Assembly: GCA_022653735.1 (NCBI GenBank)
Contig: JALCSU010000016.1
Location: forward strand, 1 to 43,116
Source of the DNA: Bacteroidales bacterium
GTDB lineage: Bacteria > Bacteroidota > Bacteroidia > Bacteroidales > UBA932
DNA: 43,116 nucleotides
Direction: 5' to 3'
Each line of letters starts with the position of its first letter. Positions within the stretch are counted from its first letter, which is position 1. Shown in pieces: positions 15,215 to 23,639 of the stretch. Made by a program: the position numbers and the translations under genes. The notes beneath the pieces are model-generated. The model did not search any database. It saw nothing but the letters and a program-made list of their open reading frames with translations, and had not been told where the DNA came from.

Positions 15215-17692
15215 TTACATATCCAAAACGTTCTCAACCTTCCGGAGGTAGGTCTTTTCGAGGTAATCGAAGCAATTCTGGCGATTATACTTGTCGCGGG
15301 CAAGGAGGAGCCATTCGCCATCCATTTCCGGAGTCTCGATGCCGAACTCGTCTTTGAAGGCCGACTGCAGATGCTCGTTTGTCTTAACCCAGAGGCGCAT
15401 TTCGCTGAAATTATCGAATACCAGGTGGAGCTCCGTAGCTCCTACAGTCTTCTTAATCATCACATCGTTGCAGTTGTAGTATCCGATTTCTTTCCAAACC
15501 TCGTACTGCTCCGGCCAATTGTAGGTGTAGGAGTATTTCTGGGCAATCTCATCGATGAACTTATTCCTCTCGGTGTCCATCATGAGTTTAGAATACCAGC
15601 TGCCATATTTGGCCATGAAGATATTCTCTTTGAAAAGAACAAGACGATATGCATCGTGTTCCTGAATCCAGTCTTGCAGGCGACGGTTTTTATAAAGGGC
15701 CTGATGAATCCTGCGGTATGTAGCGATGTTCTCCGGTTCCTCCCCATAGTAGGTTAGGCTCGAAGATTCGCTTACGAGACTGCGCAGGAATCCCAAGATT
15801 TCCTCATGAGTTTCGCAATCCAGACACATGGCGAAGAGGTCGTGGATGTTCTGGTTGGCAGAAATCCAGTGCTTCAAATACTTCTGGGTTTCAGCTTTGT
15901 CTGTCATGTTAAGTTTGAACATCTCCTTCCAGTCCTTCATCTGGCTAATGATAGCCCTGAGAAGAAGGTGGCCTTCGGCACGATACTGTCCAGTAACACC
16001 ATCTTTATCGAAGATATCACGCACCATCTCATAACGGTGTGTAAACTCCGGAATCGTCATGTCCTTGGAATAGAAGAAGATCACCATTCCCTTAAAGAAC
16101 GGATGCTTCTCTGCTTCCACAAAAATGGACTCCCATTGCTCATCCTCGGCAATGCGGCCAGCCTTAATGATCTCTTCCTGAATGATGCGGCTTCGCTCCT
16201 TGGAATCGGAATCTTCCTCGGTGTCTTCTGCACGATATTTTGATAAGGCCGTGTAGAAGGAAACACCCTCCTTTGCAGAATTGGCAATGTGGTGAATCAG
16301 GTTGCCGATACTCTTGTTGAGTGCGGCCACCTTGGAAAGGTTGTCGATATTGGTATTCTCGACAATATTCCAAAGGACGCGCATCCATTTACGGAAGACA
16401 TCGGGCCGGAATTCTTCATAAGACTCAATAAACTCAGTTACGCCATAGAAAATGACGCGAGTCGTCTGCCGGAAGGTGTTCGGAGCTCCGAAGAAGCCAG
16501 CGTTGGCTTTCTGGGGGTCATCCCATGCAGGGATGAGAGCCGGGAGAATGACATCCGAATAATACTTCTCAAATGTGTCGAGAACTTTCCTGATAGACTG
16601 GAAATACTCTGGGTGCTCATTGAATTGACGAAGATAATGGCTGAATCCCGGATAACGCTCTGCTGATTCCGAGTCATTAGCAAAGAATTTCAATTCGGAA
16701 TCATTTCGGACGGACTCTTTCAGTGTTTCAACAGCCTCGACTGCATACTTGTTTGCCAGATAGCGATAGAAGAACCTGAAAAAGACTTCATCGTATTGAG
16801 GCGTTTCCTTATTCCAGAAAATGTTGATCCACCGAGTGTCCATCCGGGTAGAGAAATCGAGGTAATAAGGGACTTCCGCATTCATTATGGAATTGTCCAT
16901 TCGGACGATGCTATTTCCGATTTCAGTTCCTCTGAGATACCCGATGAGCTCGGCTTTGAAGTTGTCGAAAGGCGAAAGCGGCAATCCGCGAGCGTTCATT
17001 TTTATGTACAGTTCTTCCGTCAGGCCGAACTCGCCAAGTGACAGCACATAGAACGTGATGTTGTTCAGATTAGAGAATAACAGCGCATCCGGGCTGATGC
17101 TAAGAACCTGCTCGTAATGATCATGAATGGCATCGAGCATGCGCAGCATACCCTCAATGGTCGAATCCTTATCAAAGGATCTGAAATACCACTTAGCATC
17201 CTTAATTGCTACGGAAGGTGCAGGAACCGTTTCCCCATCAGCGACAAGTCCATATGATTGGAAATGGGCAAGGTATTGACAGAAGTCCGTGGCCGTCGCT
17301 CTGGTCTCATATACAAACTTCGAGAGGTTATTTACAAGACGAGCATATTGTTCTGATTCGCGGGGAAGTTCCCTGTTTCCCAAATACCAATAAAGAAGGA
17401 AAAGTGTCGTCAGGCGCTGCTGTCCGTCGATCACCTCAAAGGTATATTTGTCCGGCTCGTCCTGTTTATGAACAGCCCCATATACGAAATTTAGATCCAT
17501 CTCCCGGCAGTCATAAAGGGAGGAGAAGATTTCTTCAAGGAGGTTGTTCCTGACATAGTCTTCCTCACGACGGCCTTGTGCATAGGCCCTCTGTATCTTG
17601 GGGATCACGCATTTAGTGATAAGAACTTCTGTGTCCTTATCATATGCGACGGTCTCCTCAAATAAGTTAGAGTAGTTGAATATCTTTTTCAT
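15215..17692 (-). CDS. large DUF262 (ParB-like/GmrS-like) protein without visible HNH domain
   Basis: The N-terminal DUF262 signature is clear: IPKIQRAYAQGR (31-41) and EVIDGQQRLTTLFLL (86-100). These residues form the ParB/Srx-like nucleotide-binding core, known in GmrS to hydrolyse NTPs and drive restriction of modified DNA. The 825-aa chain is much longer than GmrS. I could not find the IEHI...NLTLLD HNH pattern of DUF1524 in it. The middle and C-terminal parts are helical with many aromatic residues and no recognised fold. The start codon overlaps the end of the upstream DUF262-HNH gene by 26 bp, so the two are probably made as a pair. It could act as a regulatory or targeting subunit for its HNH-bearing neighbour. 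Confidence 0.85.
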   Translation of the reverse strand: MKKIFNYSNLFEETVAYDKDTEVLITKCVIPKIQRAYAQGRREEDYVRNNLLEEIFSSLYDCREMDLNFVYGAVHKQDEPDKYTFEVIDGQQRLTTLFLLYWYLGNRELPRESEQYARLVNNLSKFVYETRATATDFCQYLAHFQSYGLVADGETVPAPSVAIKDAKWYFRSFDKDSTIEGMLRMLDAIHDHYEQVLSISPDALLFSNLNNITFYVLSLGEFGLTEELYIKMNARGLPLSPFDNFKAELIGYLRGTEIGNSIVRMDNSIMNAEVPYYLDFSTRMDTRWINIFWNKETPQYDEVFFRFFYRYLANKYAVEAVETLKESVRNDSELKFFANDSESAERYPGFSHYLRQFNEHPEYFQSIRKVLDTFEKYYSDVILPALIPAWDDPQKANAGFFGAPNTFRQTTRVIFYGVTEFIESYEEFRPDVFRKWMRVLWNIVENTNIDNLSKVAALNKSIGNLIHHIANSAKEGVSFYTALSKYRAEDTEEDSDSKERSRIIQEEIIKAGRIAEDEQWESIFVEAEKHPFFKGMVIFFYSKDMTIPEFTHRYEMVRDIFDKDGVTGQYRAEGHLLLRAIISQMKDWKEMFKLNMTDKAETQKYLKHWISANQNIHDLFAMCLDCETHEEILGFLRSLVSESSSLTYYGEEPENIATYRRIHQALYKNRRLQDWIQEHDAYRLVLFKENIFMAKYGSWYSKLMMDTERNKFIDEIAQKYSYTYNWPEQYEVWKEIGYYNCNDVMIKKTVGATELHLVFDNFSEMRLWVKTNEHLQSAFKDEFGIETPEMDGEWLLLARDKYNRQNCFDYLEKTYLRKVENVLDM

Positions 17693-19676
17693 CGAACGTG
17701 AGGAAAGGCTTTAATTCGTTAAAAATGTAATCATGGTAGGCTTTCTTATCATCAGCACCCCATTTAAAGAAGTTGCGGTTGGTTGATGTGTCGAAGTCCT
17801 TGTTGAATACCATGCTCGTTGATGCCGGAACAAATGTACCGCGAGTGATACGTTCCCTGATAATGCGGTTCTTCTGGCAGAAGAGACTGTTTCCGTAGCT
17901 TTTGTTCGTGCGCTCATCCAGAAGGGTGAGATTACCGATGCTGTTCTTTTGATCCTCATCGGCATCCTCTTCCACGATTTCTTGGATAAGGGGAATGATG
18001 TCCTTATAGTTCTCTGCCTGATACAGCGATTCTATGCGGAGCTTTGTGCCATTCTTGTCGGGTATTTCGTTAATTTCCGACATGGCGTTATCGATCCATT
18101 CCTTTTGCTCTTGGGCACTCTTCAGTGCATTTGTAGTATAGGAATCGATGTGTTCAATATTCCAATTCTGGCTGACGAAAATGTCGAAGGGGAATTTGTA
18201 AATGCTGGTATTGAAGCTGAAATCCTTCTCCTTCTGGATTGATGCGAGTTCCTTGTTTTTCTGGTTGATGTTGAGGAATAGAAGCAGTTTAAAGATTACA
18301 CCACTGTCTTTTCCGTATTCCGACGTGATGCGGTACTCCTGACTCAAGACGCCATCCTTTTCAACATTTTCCTTTGCAATCTTGACCCCTTCAAGTTGCT
18401 TTTTGATCTGCTGGACAAAGAAAGACTCAATGTCGTGTTTTGTGGCAGATTCCGGCAGACTGAAGTATTTGATGTACAGTTTTGCTATGTCGATACCGCA
18501 TTGGCTCAAGAAGCCAACGTAATTGTACATCCGGGGATCTTCATACCAGTCTTCCAATGTGCGGAATACCATGACGACCTTGTCCCATTCCTGTTTAATG
18601 GCATCCTGCAGTGTTTCTCCTTGGAGCCCGTCAAACTTCTGGTAATAATAGCGGAAAATCTTGTTCTTCTCGGATAGCTGGGCTTGGCGGACAGAGATGT
18701 TCTGGTCAACCACTTTCTCGTGGAATTCCTTAACTCCGTCGGTTTTGAATATCAGTTCGAAGATTTCGTCGATCCTGTTCGGGCGGAATTTCTTGCTGGA
18801 AATGAAATACCAGAAGTCATCTTTATGCAGCGTGTTCTCGATGCTTTCCCACTGCATTGCTATTTCCAACTGCTTACTTTCTCTTTCAGAAGACATGAAG
18901 TTTCTCTTCTGCAGGAACAGGGCCTTGATAAGCTCGGCATCGGTTAGCTCGATCTTTCCAGTGTTGATTTTCAGGAACTCCGAGATGGCTTTCTGCTTGG
19001 ATAATTCACTCCCGTCAGAGGAAAGCTCATACCAAATGAACTGGGCGGATCCACTTTCTTCATCAAGTCCGCGCCCACAGTTCAAGAGTTTGAACAGTGC
19101 ATCTTGAATGCTCCCGGCAGACCCGCTGCGGCGGTAACGGTCGCTTATCTTCTTTGCATCTCCCTTGATCCACGCCTCAATAATGCGGTAAGCGTCAGAA
19201 ATATGCGAGAAATCCACATTTGCATCACTCAAGGAGTCCTTCCCAAGATTCTCAAGGAAAGAGGCCGAATCCACTCTGGTCTCATATCTAATGTGGAAAA
19301 GCTCTTTTTCCTCATCTTCCCAAAGGCGCTCCTTATCCCAGCCTTTTTTCTCAAGCAGATACTTGTAGAGGATATAAATGGACGTAAGTCGCTGCTGGCC
19401 ATCGATAACCTCCCAGACATCGCGGGACGAGGTATCAATCCCATCGAGGATGGCAGAAACAACAGATGCGTCCTCGATTTTCTGGACTATGATGGGCTGG
19501 AGGCAATAAAACTCTCCTTCGCTCTTCTTCGTGCCGATGGTGAAGCTGTACAGGTCACTGAGAAGATCGGTTACTTCTTTTGTTGTCCACCTATAGCCCC
19601 TTTGGTAGGACGGAATGTAGAAAGTCCTTCCATCCAGCAACTCGGCAATAGAGATTAATTGAATATTGTTTTCCAT
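17667..19676 (-). CDS. DUF262-DUF1524 (GmrSD-like, HNH) restriction protein
   Basis: The N-terminal DUF262 core shows PSYQRGYRWT (22-31) and VIDGQQRLTSIYIL (90-103). The C-terminal DUF1524 nuclease module shows NIEHID at about 505 and SIGNLTLLDERTNKSYGNSLFCQKN at about 575-600, the His-Asn-Asn layout of the GmrD HNH domain. GmrSD is a Type IV enzyme that cleaves glucosylated hydroxymethylcytosine DNA (established). Related fusions such as BrxU restrict other modified phages. It lies 12 bp after the SBD-EVE gene and overlaps the second DUF262 gene. It is most likely a modification-dependent nuclease. Confidence 0.9.
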   Translation of the reverse strand: MENNIQLISIAELLDGRTFYIPSYQRGYRWTTKEVTDLLSDLYSFTIGTKKSEGEFYCLQPIIVQKIEDASVVSAILDGIDTSSRDVWEVIDGQQRLTSIYILYKYLLEKKGWDKERLWEDEEKELFHIRYETRVDSASFLENLGKDSLSDANVDFSHISDAYRIIEAWIKGDAKKISDRYRRSGSAGSIQDALFKLLNCGRGLDEESGSAQFIWYELSSDGSELSKQKAISEFLKINTGKIELTDAELIKALFLQKRNFMSSERESKQLEIAMQWESIENTLHKDDFWYFISSKKFRPNRIDEIFELIFKTDGVKEFHEKVVDQNISVRQAQLSEKNKIFRYYYQKFDGLQGETLQDAIKQEWDKVVMVFRTLEDWYEDPRMYNYVGFLSQCGIDIAKLYIKYFSLPESATKHDIESFFVQQIKKQLEGVKIAKENVEKDGVLSQEYRITSEYGKDSGVIFKLLLFLNINQKNKELASIQKEKDFSFNTSIYKFPFDIFVSQNWNIEHIDSYTTNALKSAQEQKEWIDNAMSEINEIPDKNGTKLRIESLYQAENYKDIIPLIQEIVEEDADEDQKNSIGNLTLLDERTNKSYGNSLFCQKNRIIRERITRGTFVPASTSMVFNKDFDTSTNRNFFKWGADDKKAYHDYIFNELKPFLTFDEKDIQLL

Positions 19677-19688
19677 TTCTGGTATTCG

Positions 19689-20582
19689 TTATTCGTTTGT
19701 TTTGATATAGTCCAGAAGCTCTGCGTAGGCTGGCTGCGAGATACGAACCGGGCTTTGCGGAGCTGCCTTCAGACCATGCTTAAGCAATTCCGATAAAGCC
19801 AATCTGGGGGTGGTTATCTTTTTACGGAACTCCAGTTTCATGAAGCGGTTATACTTTTTCCGGACTTCATATGTCTGCGAGGAATCCCAATACTTCTCGT
19901 CATTCATATTCTCCGAAAAGGGCATATCCACATCCATTACCTCCATAAGGTATTTGATACGGCTTTCGGGCCTTGTCCCATAAAGGTAGACCTTATCTCC
20001 AACTGCGGCATTAATATACTGCCGCCAATAAACATGGCCAACTTCTCTGATGCAATCATCAATATGGAAATACGTGGCATTGGAAGCCACAATCCAATAA
20101 TCGCAAGACTTGCACTCTGAAGAATCAAACTCTTCTTGAATATCATCGAGGTAGTTGATGATTAGTGCTGTAGCAAGTTCCTCCCGTGTGTCCTCGTTTT
20201 GTATCAGCCCAAACAACTCCTCATCAAGGGTGGCAAAGACAATATGCCTAAGTTTCTGAACCTTGTAAGGATTATCAATGTCTGTGGCCTTTGTTCCATC
20301 GTTGAAGAACAGATGATAAAACGGCTCATTCTGCAAATGCCAATACGGGGTGGCCACCTTCGGTTGGAAAGGTGCATCCGGACTGACGTATTCTTTCCAA
20401 AGCTGGTCAAAGCGGGAAACAAGTTCTTCCGAAAGGACTATATGATTGCTGTCTATTGTGCCGTCAGCAATAAGATCCATTATTGCAAGAAGCAATACGG
20501 CTTTGTGAGGAGCCTGATGCCCGCTCACTTTGGCCGTATTTAATGACACGAACTCGTGCAGATATTTTTCGATGGCGCTCAC
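19689..20582 (-). CDS. SBD-like plus EVE-like DNA-modification reader protein
   Basis: The N-terminal half (HQAPHKAVLLLAIMDLIADG, about 22-41, and PYWHLQNEPFYHLF, 79-92) matches the pattern of the sulfur-binding domain of ScoMcrA-type phosphorothioate-dependent enzymes. The second half (DYWIVASNATYFHIDDCIREVG, then IYWRQ-like VYWRQYINAAVGDKVYLYGTRP, about 161-205) matches an EVE/PUA-like domain, a modified-base pocket. No nuclease motif is visible, so it would be a reader that recruits partners. The start overlaps the stop of the SF2 helicase gene by 4 bp, and a DUF262-HNH gene begins 12 bp later. This suggests a helicase-reader-nuclease module. Domain identities are from pattern memory. Confidence 0.78.
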   Translation of the reverse strand: MSAIEKYLHEFVSLNTAKVSGHQAPHKAVLLLAIMDLIADGTIDSNHIVLSEELVSRFDQLWKEYVSPDAPFQPKVATPYWHLQNEPFYHLFFNDGTKATDIDNPYKVQKLRHIVFATLDEELFGLIQNEDTREELATALIINYLDDIQEEFDSSECKSCDYWIVASNATYFHIDDCIREVGHVYWRQYINAAVGDKVYLYGTRPESRIKYLMEVMDVDMPFSENMNDEKYWDSSQTYEVRKKYNRFMKLEFRKKITTPRLALSELLKHGLKAAPQSPVRISQPAYAELLDYIKTNE

Positions 20583-23500
20583 TTCACTTCAGCAATGATA
20601 TCAAGGTCAAGTCTTTCGGAGATGGTATTGATGAATATCACTTTCCGCTCATTTCCGAGATTGGTGCAAACATATTCTCCGGTGCTCAACTGGCGGGACT
20701 GGTAGGTATCGTGAGGGGCAGAATCGATAAAGGGCCGTTTGAACGATACAAGGTGCAGCGTTTTAATCTTGTCGATACCAATCTTCTCCAGAGCTTGAAC
20801 AAAAGTATCACTGGCGTTGTCTTCTCTTATAACAGTCCCGTCTGGGAAAGTTACGGTGAACACCTTGGATGCACTACGCGGCTTATAAGAACTAACATAG
20901 GGCTCATAAGGTTTGTCTGAGAAATCGACCGTCACCCCATCTTCCTCACTGTATTTGATCTGCCTGATATAGATTCCAGCCTCTTTCTTCGCCTCCACGT
21001 AATTCTTTATGGTAACGTATACATCGCCTCGTAATTGCTGGATTGCTTTTGCCTTATCCAAAAGAGCGAACTTATTCGAAATTTCAGGCGAGAACTCAAG
21101 ATGCAGCTTATTCATGATCCGATACAGCTCTCTCATGTCCTTCTCATCCTGCAGCTCAGCTCTGAAATCGAAATCAGGAGTAATGTCCAGCGATCCACTC
21201 CACACGCTATATGTAATCTTCCCCAAATCAGACAACTCGAACTTCGGTAAAATGTCCTCTTCGATTTCTTTGGTTATGAGGGCTGTACGTGATTTGTTTT
21301 TCTTGAGATCACGCAATCTTGCCAGCTCCAGTAACATTTCCTTAGGAATGGGGAATCCTTTCTTTTTGTGGAATTCGATAACCCTCTCAATGGATGCGAT
21401 CTCGGTATCTATTTCCTCATCCGACATAACAGGTTCGTTTTTTTGCTCCTCACCTTGTTGCGGGAATAGTTCTTCTTCGGGCTCTTCCACAGGGGGCAGA
21501 GGAATTTCGCCATCGGTATTCTTTGCGTACCAATCTGCAAAGTCAAGATAACGATTCATTGCAGCGGTAAACACATTGTGCTTTCCTCTGTTAAAGGCCA
21601 TGAAAACATCATCCTCCCGGAGAGTATCGTAAATGGTCTGGATATCTGATTTCTGGATGATATTGAACAGGCTCTTGAACGATGGATCAAGATGCTGCCG
21701 GATATACTCATCCAAATGGGGCCGAATCGAGCGACAATAACTTTGAGCTGTATGCTCGTTCAGGACGCGCTTTGTGTATTCAAGAAAGCTCTGAGCGTAA
21801 TCATGCTCGATTCCATCAAGGGCAGACTGGCCCACTTCTTCAGTCCGGGAATCATGCAGCATTTCCACATTCTCGTCGCCTTCGAAGATGTCCATAACCT
21901 CCCGATCTTCGTCGTGTTCAAGAAGATGTGCAGAGGGTGATTCGTCAACGGGACGTCCTTCAAAGTGGTATCTCCATTTTCTGCGGGCAGAGGGGAACCC
22001 GAATTTATTGAACAGACCGACGTTATCAAGAATGATGAGTTTCTCCTTGGATCCATGTGGGCGGAGCCCGCGTCCAACCTGCTGCAGGTACATGGCGAGG
22101 GATTTTGTAGGCCGTGCGAGTTGTATTACCTCGACATCCGGGCAATCGAATCCTTCGCTGAAGATATTCACATTGAAGAGTACCTGGATTTCGCCTCTGC
22201 GGAATTTCTGAACAAGTTCATCCCGTTTCTCCTTGGGGGTCTCGCTGTCAATAGCAGCCGACTTGATTCCGGCAGCATTGAATTCTGCCGCCAGGTGGGT
22301 GTTGTGGTCGCGGCTAATGGTATATACAATGCCCTTCTTCCCGGCAGCGAACTTCTGATATGACGAAAGGATCCCGGCACGGATGTAATCCCTATCCATG
22401 ACGCCCATCATTTCACTCTCCTTATAATCGCCTTCAAAGTCCAACTTCATCCGGTCGATTTCTTTCTGGAGTTCCGATGTGGGCTTGATGGAATAATACA
22501 CATATTCGCTCAGATGCCCCCTCTTGATGAATTCTGCCACAGAGGGAGAAATAATGAGCTCATCGAATTCCGGTCGGAACCCGGCTCCATTCAAACGGTA
22601 TGGCGTTGCGGTAACGCCCAGAATCTTGGCGTTTGGGTAGAAGTCGATTATCTTCTTGTAACTCTTGGCTTTGACGTGGTGGGCCTCATCGATAATAATG
22701 ATATCGAAGTCCTTGTCCTCCCAGCGTTCAAGCCTTCTGGCCAATGTCGGGACAGAGCCAATCTGCATCGGGAACTTTTTCTGTTCGATGCTTTGTGAGA
22801 TAATCAGGCCATGAGCCAGACGGTACTTTCCTCCGAGGTGATCGGAAATCTGCTCAATCAGTTCTTTACGGTGTGCGAGGAAGAGGATCTTGACAGCCTT
22901 TTTACGCTCAACTCCGTAGTTGAAGAGGTCGCGGGCAATAGACACAAAGAGGCGGGTTTTTCCAGTGCCCGTTGGCATCTGGAGCATCACGCTTCTGCAG
23001 TTTTGCCATGCCTCATAAATCTTGCGTTTGTTCTCAATCTGGTAATCCCTGAGGGTGGTGTCCAGCTCCGGATCAAGTAATGAGAAATCAATCTTTGTGT
23101 CGTCTACGACAGCATTCTTGAGGTTTACGAGATCTCCAAGAACGAATGATGCTGATGGAGTGGCTTTGGGGAGAAGATCCATGTCAAGATGCCGATTCTC
23201 GACCGCGAGCACCCTGCATTCTACTTCGTCACCGACTTTGTACATTGGGCTCTTCTGCGTGTAAACCCTATGCCTGAATCCGTATTGATCTGAAACCAGA
23301 TAATAGAAGGCCGCAGTATTTTGATCGACACATTCGTCTACCAGCTTGAAAGGATATACACAATCCTCCTCATAGATTTCATACAGGACATCGGTATAGT
23401 CCTGCTGGAACTGCGGTTTGCCATGGGAATTATCGCCAATATACTCCACCTCCAGCTCGGTGCGGTTGTCGGCTTGGTGATCATATTTTCTGATGCGATA

Positions 23501-23599
23501 TTCTTCACCCTCGTACTCTGCGATGTAGCTCTTCCTCCCATTGAAGAAGTCCACCCGCTTTACACTCATGGTGTATTTTTTATCTTTCTCAAATCCCAT
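20579..23599 (-). CDS. SF2 DEAD/DEAH helicase with RM-associated accessory domains
   Basis: Residues 1-150 form a beta-rich OB/S1-like region ending in KVGDEVECRVLAVENRHLDMDL. Helicase motifs follow: MPTGTGKT (208-215), IIIDEAHH (about 300), GVTATPYRL, GIVYTISRDHN, NIFSEGFDCPDVE and QQVGRGLRP (about 488). After the helicase a helical segment (AQSFLEYTKRVLNEHTAQSY...AMNRYLDFADWYA) resembles a SAM-like phage-integrase N-terminal fold. The extreme C-terminus (KVFTVTFPDGTVIRED...YQSRQLSTGEYVCTN) resembles a domain often seen at the end of restriction proteins. No nuclease motif was found. The gene overlaps the reader gene by 4 bp. Its likely role is ATP-driven translocation or remodelling on foreign DNA within the cluster. 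Confidence 0.88.
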   Translation of the reverse strand: MGFEKDKKYTMSVKRVDFFNGRKSYIAEYEGEEYRIRKYDHQADNRTELEVEYIGDNSHGKPQFQQDYTDVLYEIYEEDCVYPFKLVDECVDQNTAAFYYLVSDQYGFRHRVYTQKSPMYKVGDEVECRVLAVENRHLDMDLLPKATPSASFVLGDLVNLKNAVVDDTKIDFSLLDPELDTTLRDYQIENKRKIYEAWQNCRSVMLQMPTGTGKTRLFVSIARDLFNYGVERKKAVKILFLAHRKELIEQISDHLGGKYRLAHGLIISQSIEQKKFPMQIGSVPTLARRLERWEDKDFDIIIIDEAHHVKAKSYKKIIDFYPNAKILGVTATPYRLNGAGFRPEFDELIISPSVAEFIKRGHLSEYVYYSIKPTSELQKEIDRMKLDFEGDYKESEMMGVMDRDYIRAGILSSYQKFAAGKKGIVYTISRDHNTHLAAEFNAAGIKSAAIDSETPKEKRDELVQKFRRGEIQVLFNVNIFSEGFDCPDVEVIQLARPTKSLAMYLQQVGRGLRPHGSKEKLIILDNVGLFNKFGFPSARRKWRYHFEGRPVDESPSAHLLEHDEDREVMDIFEGDENVEMLHDSRTEEVGQSALDGIEHDYAQSFLEYTKRVLNEHTAQSYCRSIRPHLDEYIRQHLDPSFKSLFNIIQKSDIQTIYDTLREDDVFMAFNRGKHNVFTAAMNRYLDFADWYAKNTDGEIPLPPVEEPEEELFPQQGEEQKNEPVMSDEEIDTEIASIERVIEFHKKKGFPIPKEMLLELARLRDLKKNKSRTALITKEIEEDILPKFELSDLGKITYSVWSGSLDITPDFDFRAELQDEKDMRELYRIMNKLHLEFSPEISNKFALLDKAKAIQQLRGDVYVTIKNYVEAKKEAGIYIRQIKYSEEDGVTVDFSDKPYEPYVSSYKPRSASKVFTVTFPDGTVIREDNASDTFVQALEKIGIDKIKTLHLVSFKRPFIDSAPHDTYQSRQLSTGEYVCTNLGNERKVIFINTISERLDLDIIAEVK

Positions 23600-23639
23600 A
23601 TGGCATGTTTGCTAATAGTTCAGTGTATCTTCCTCTACT

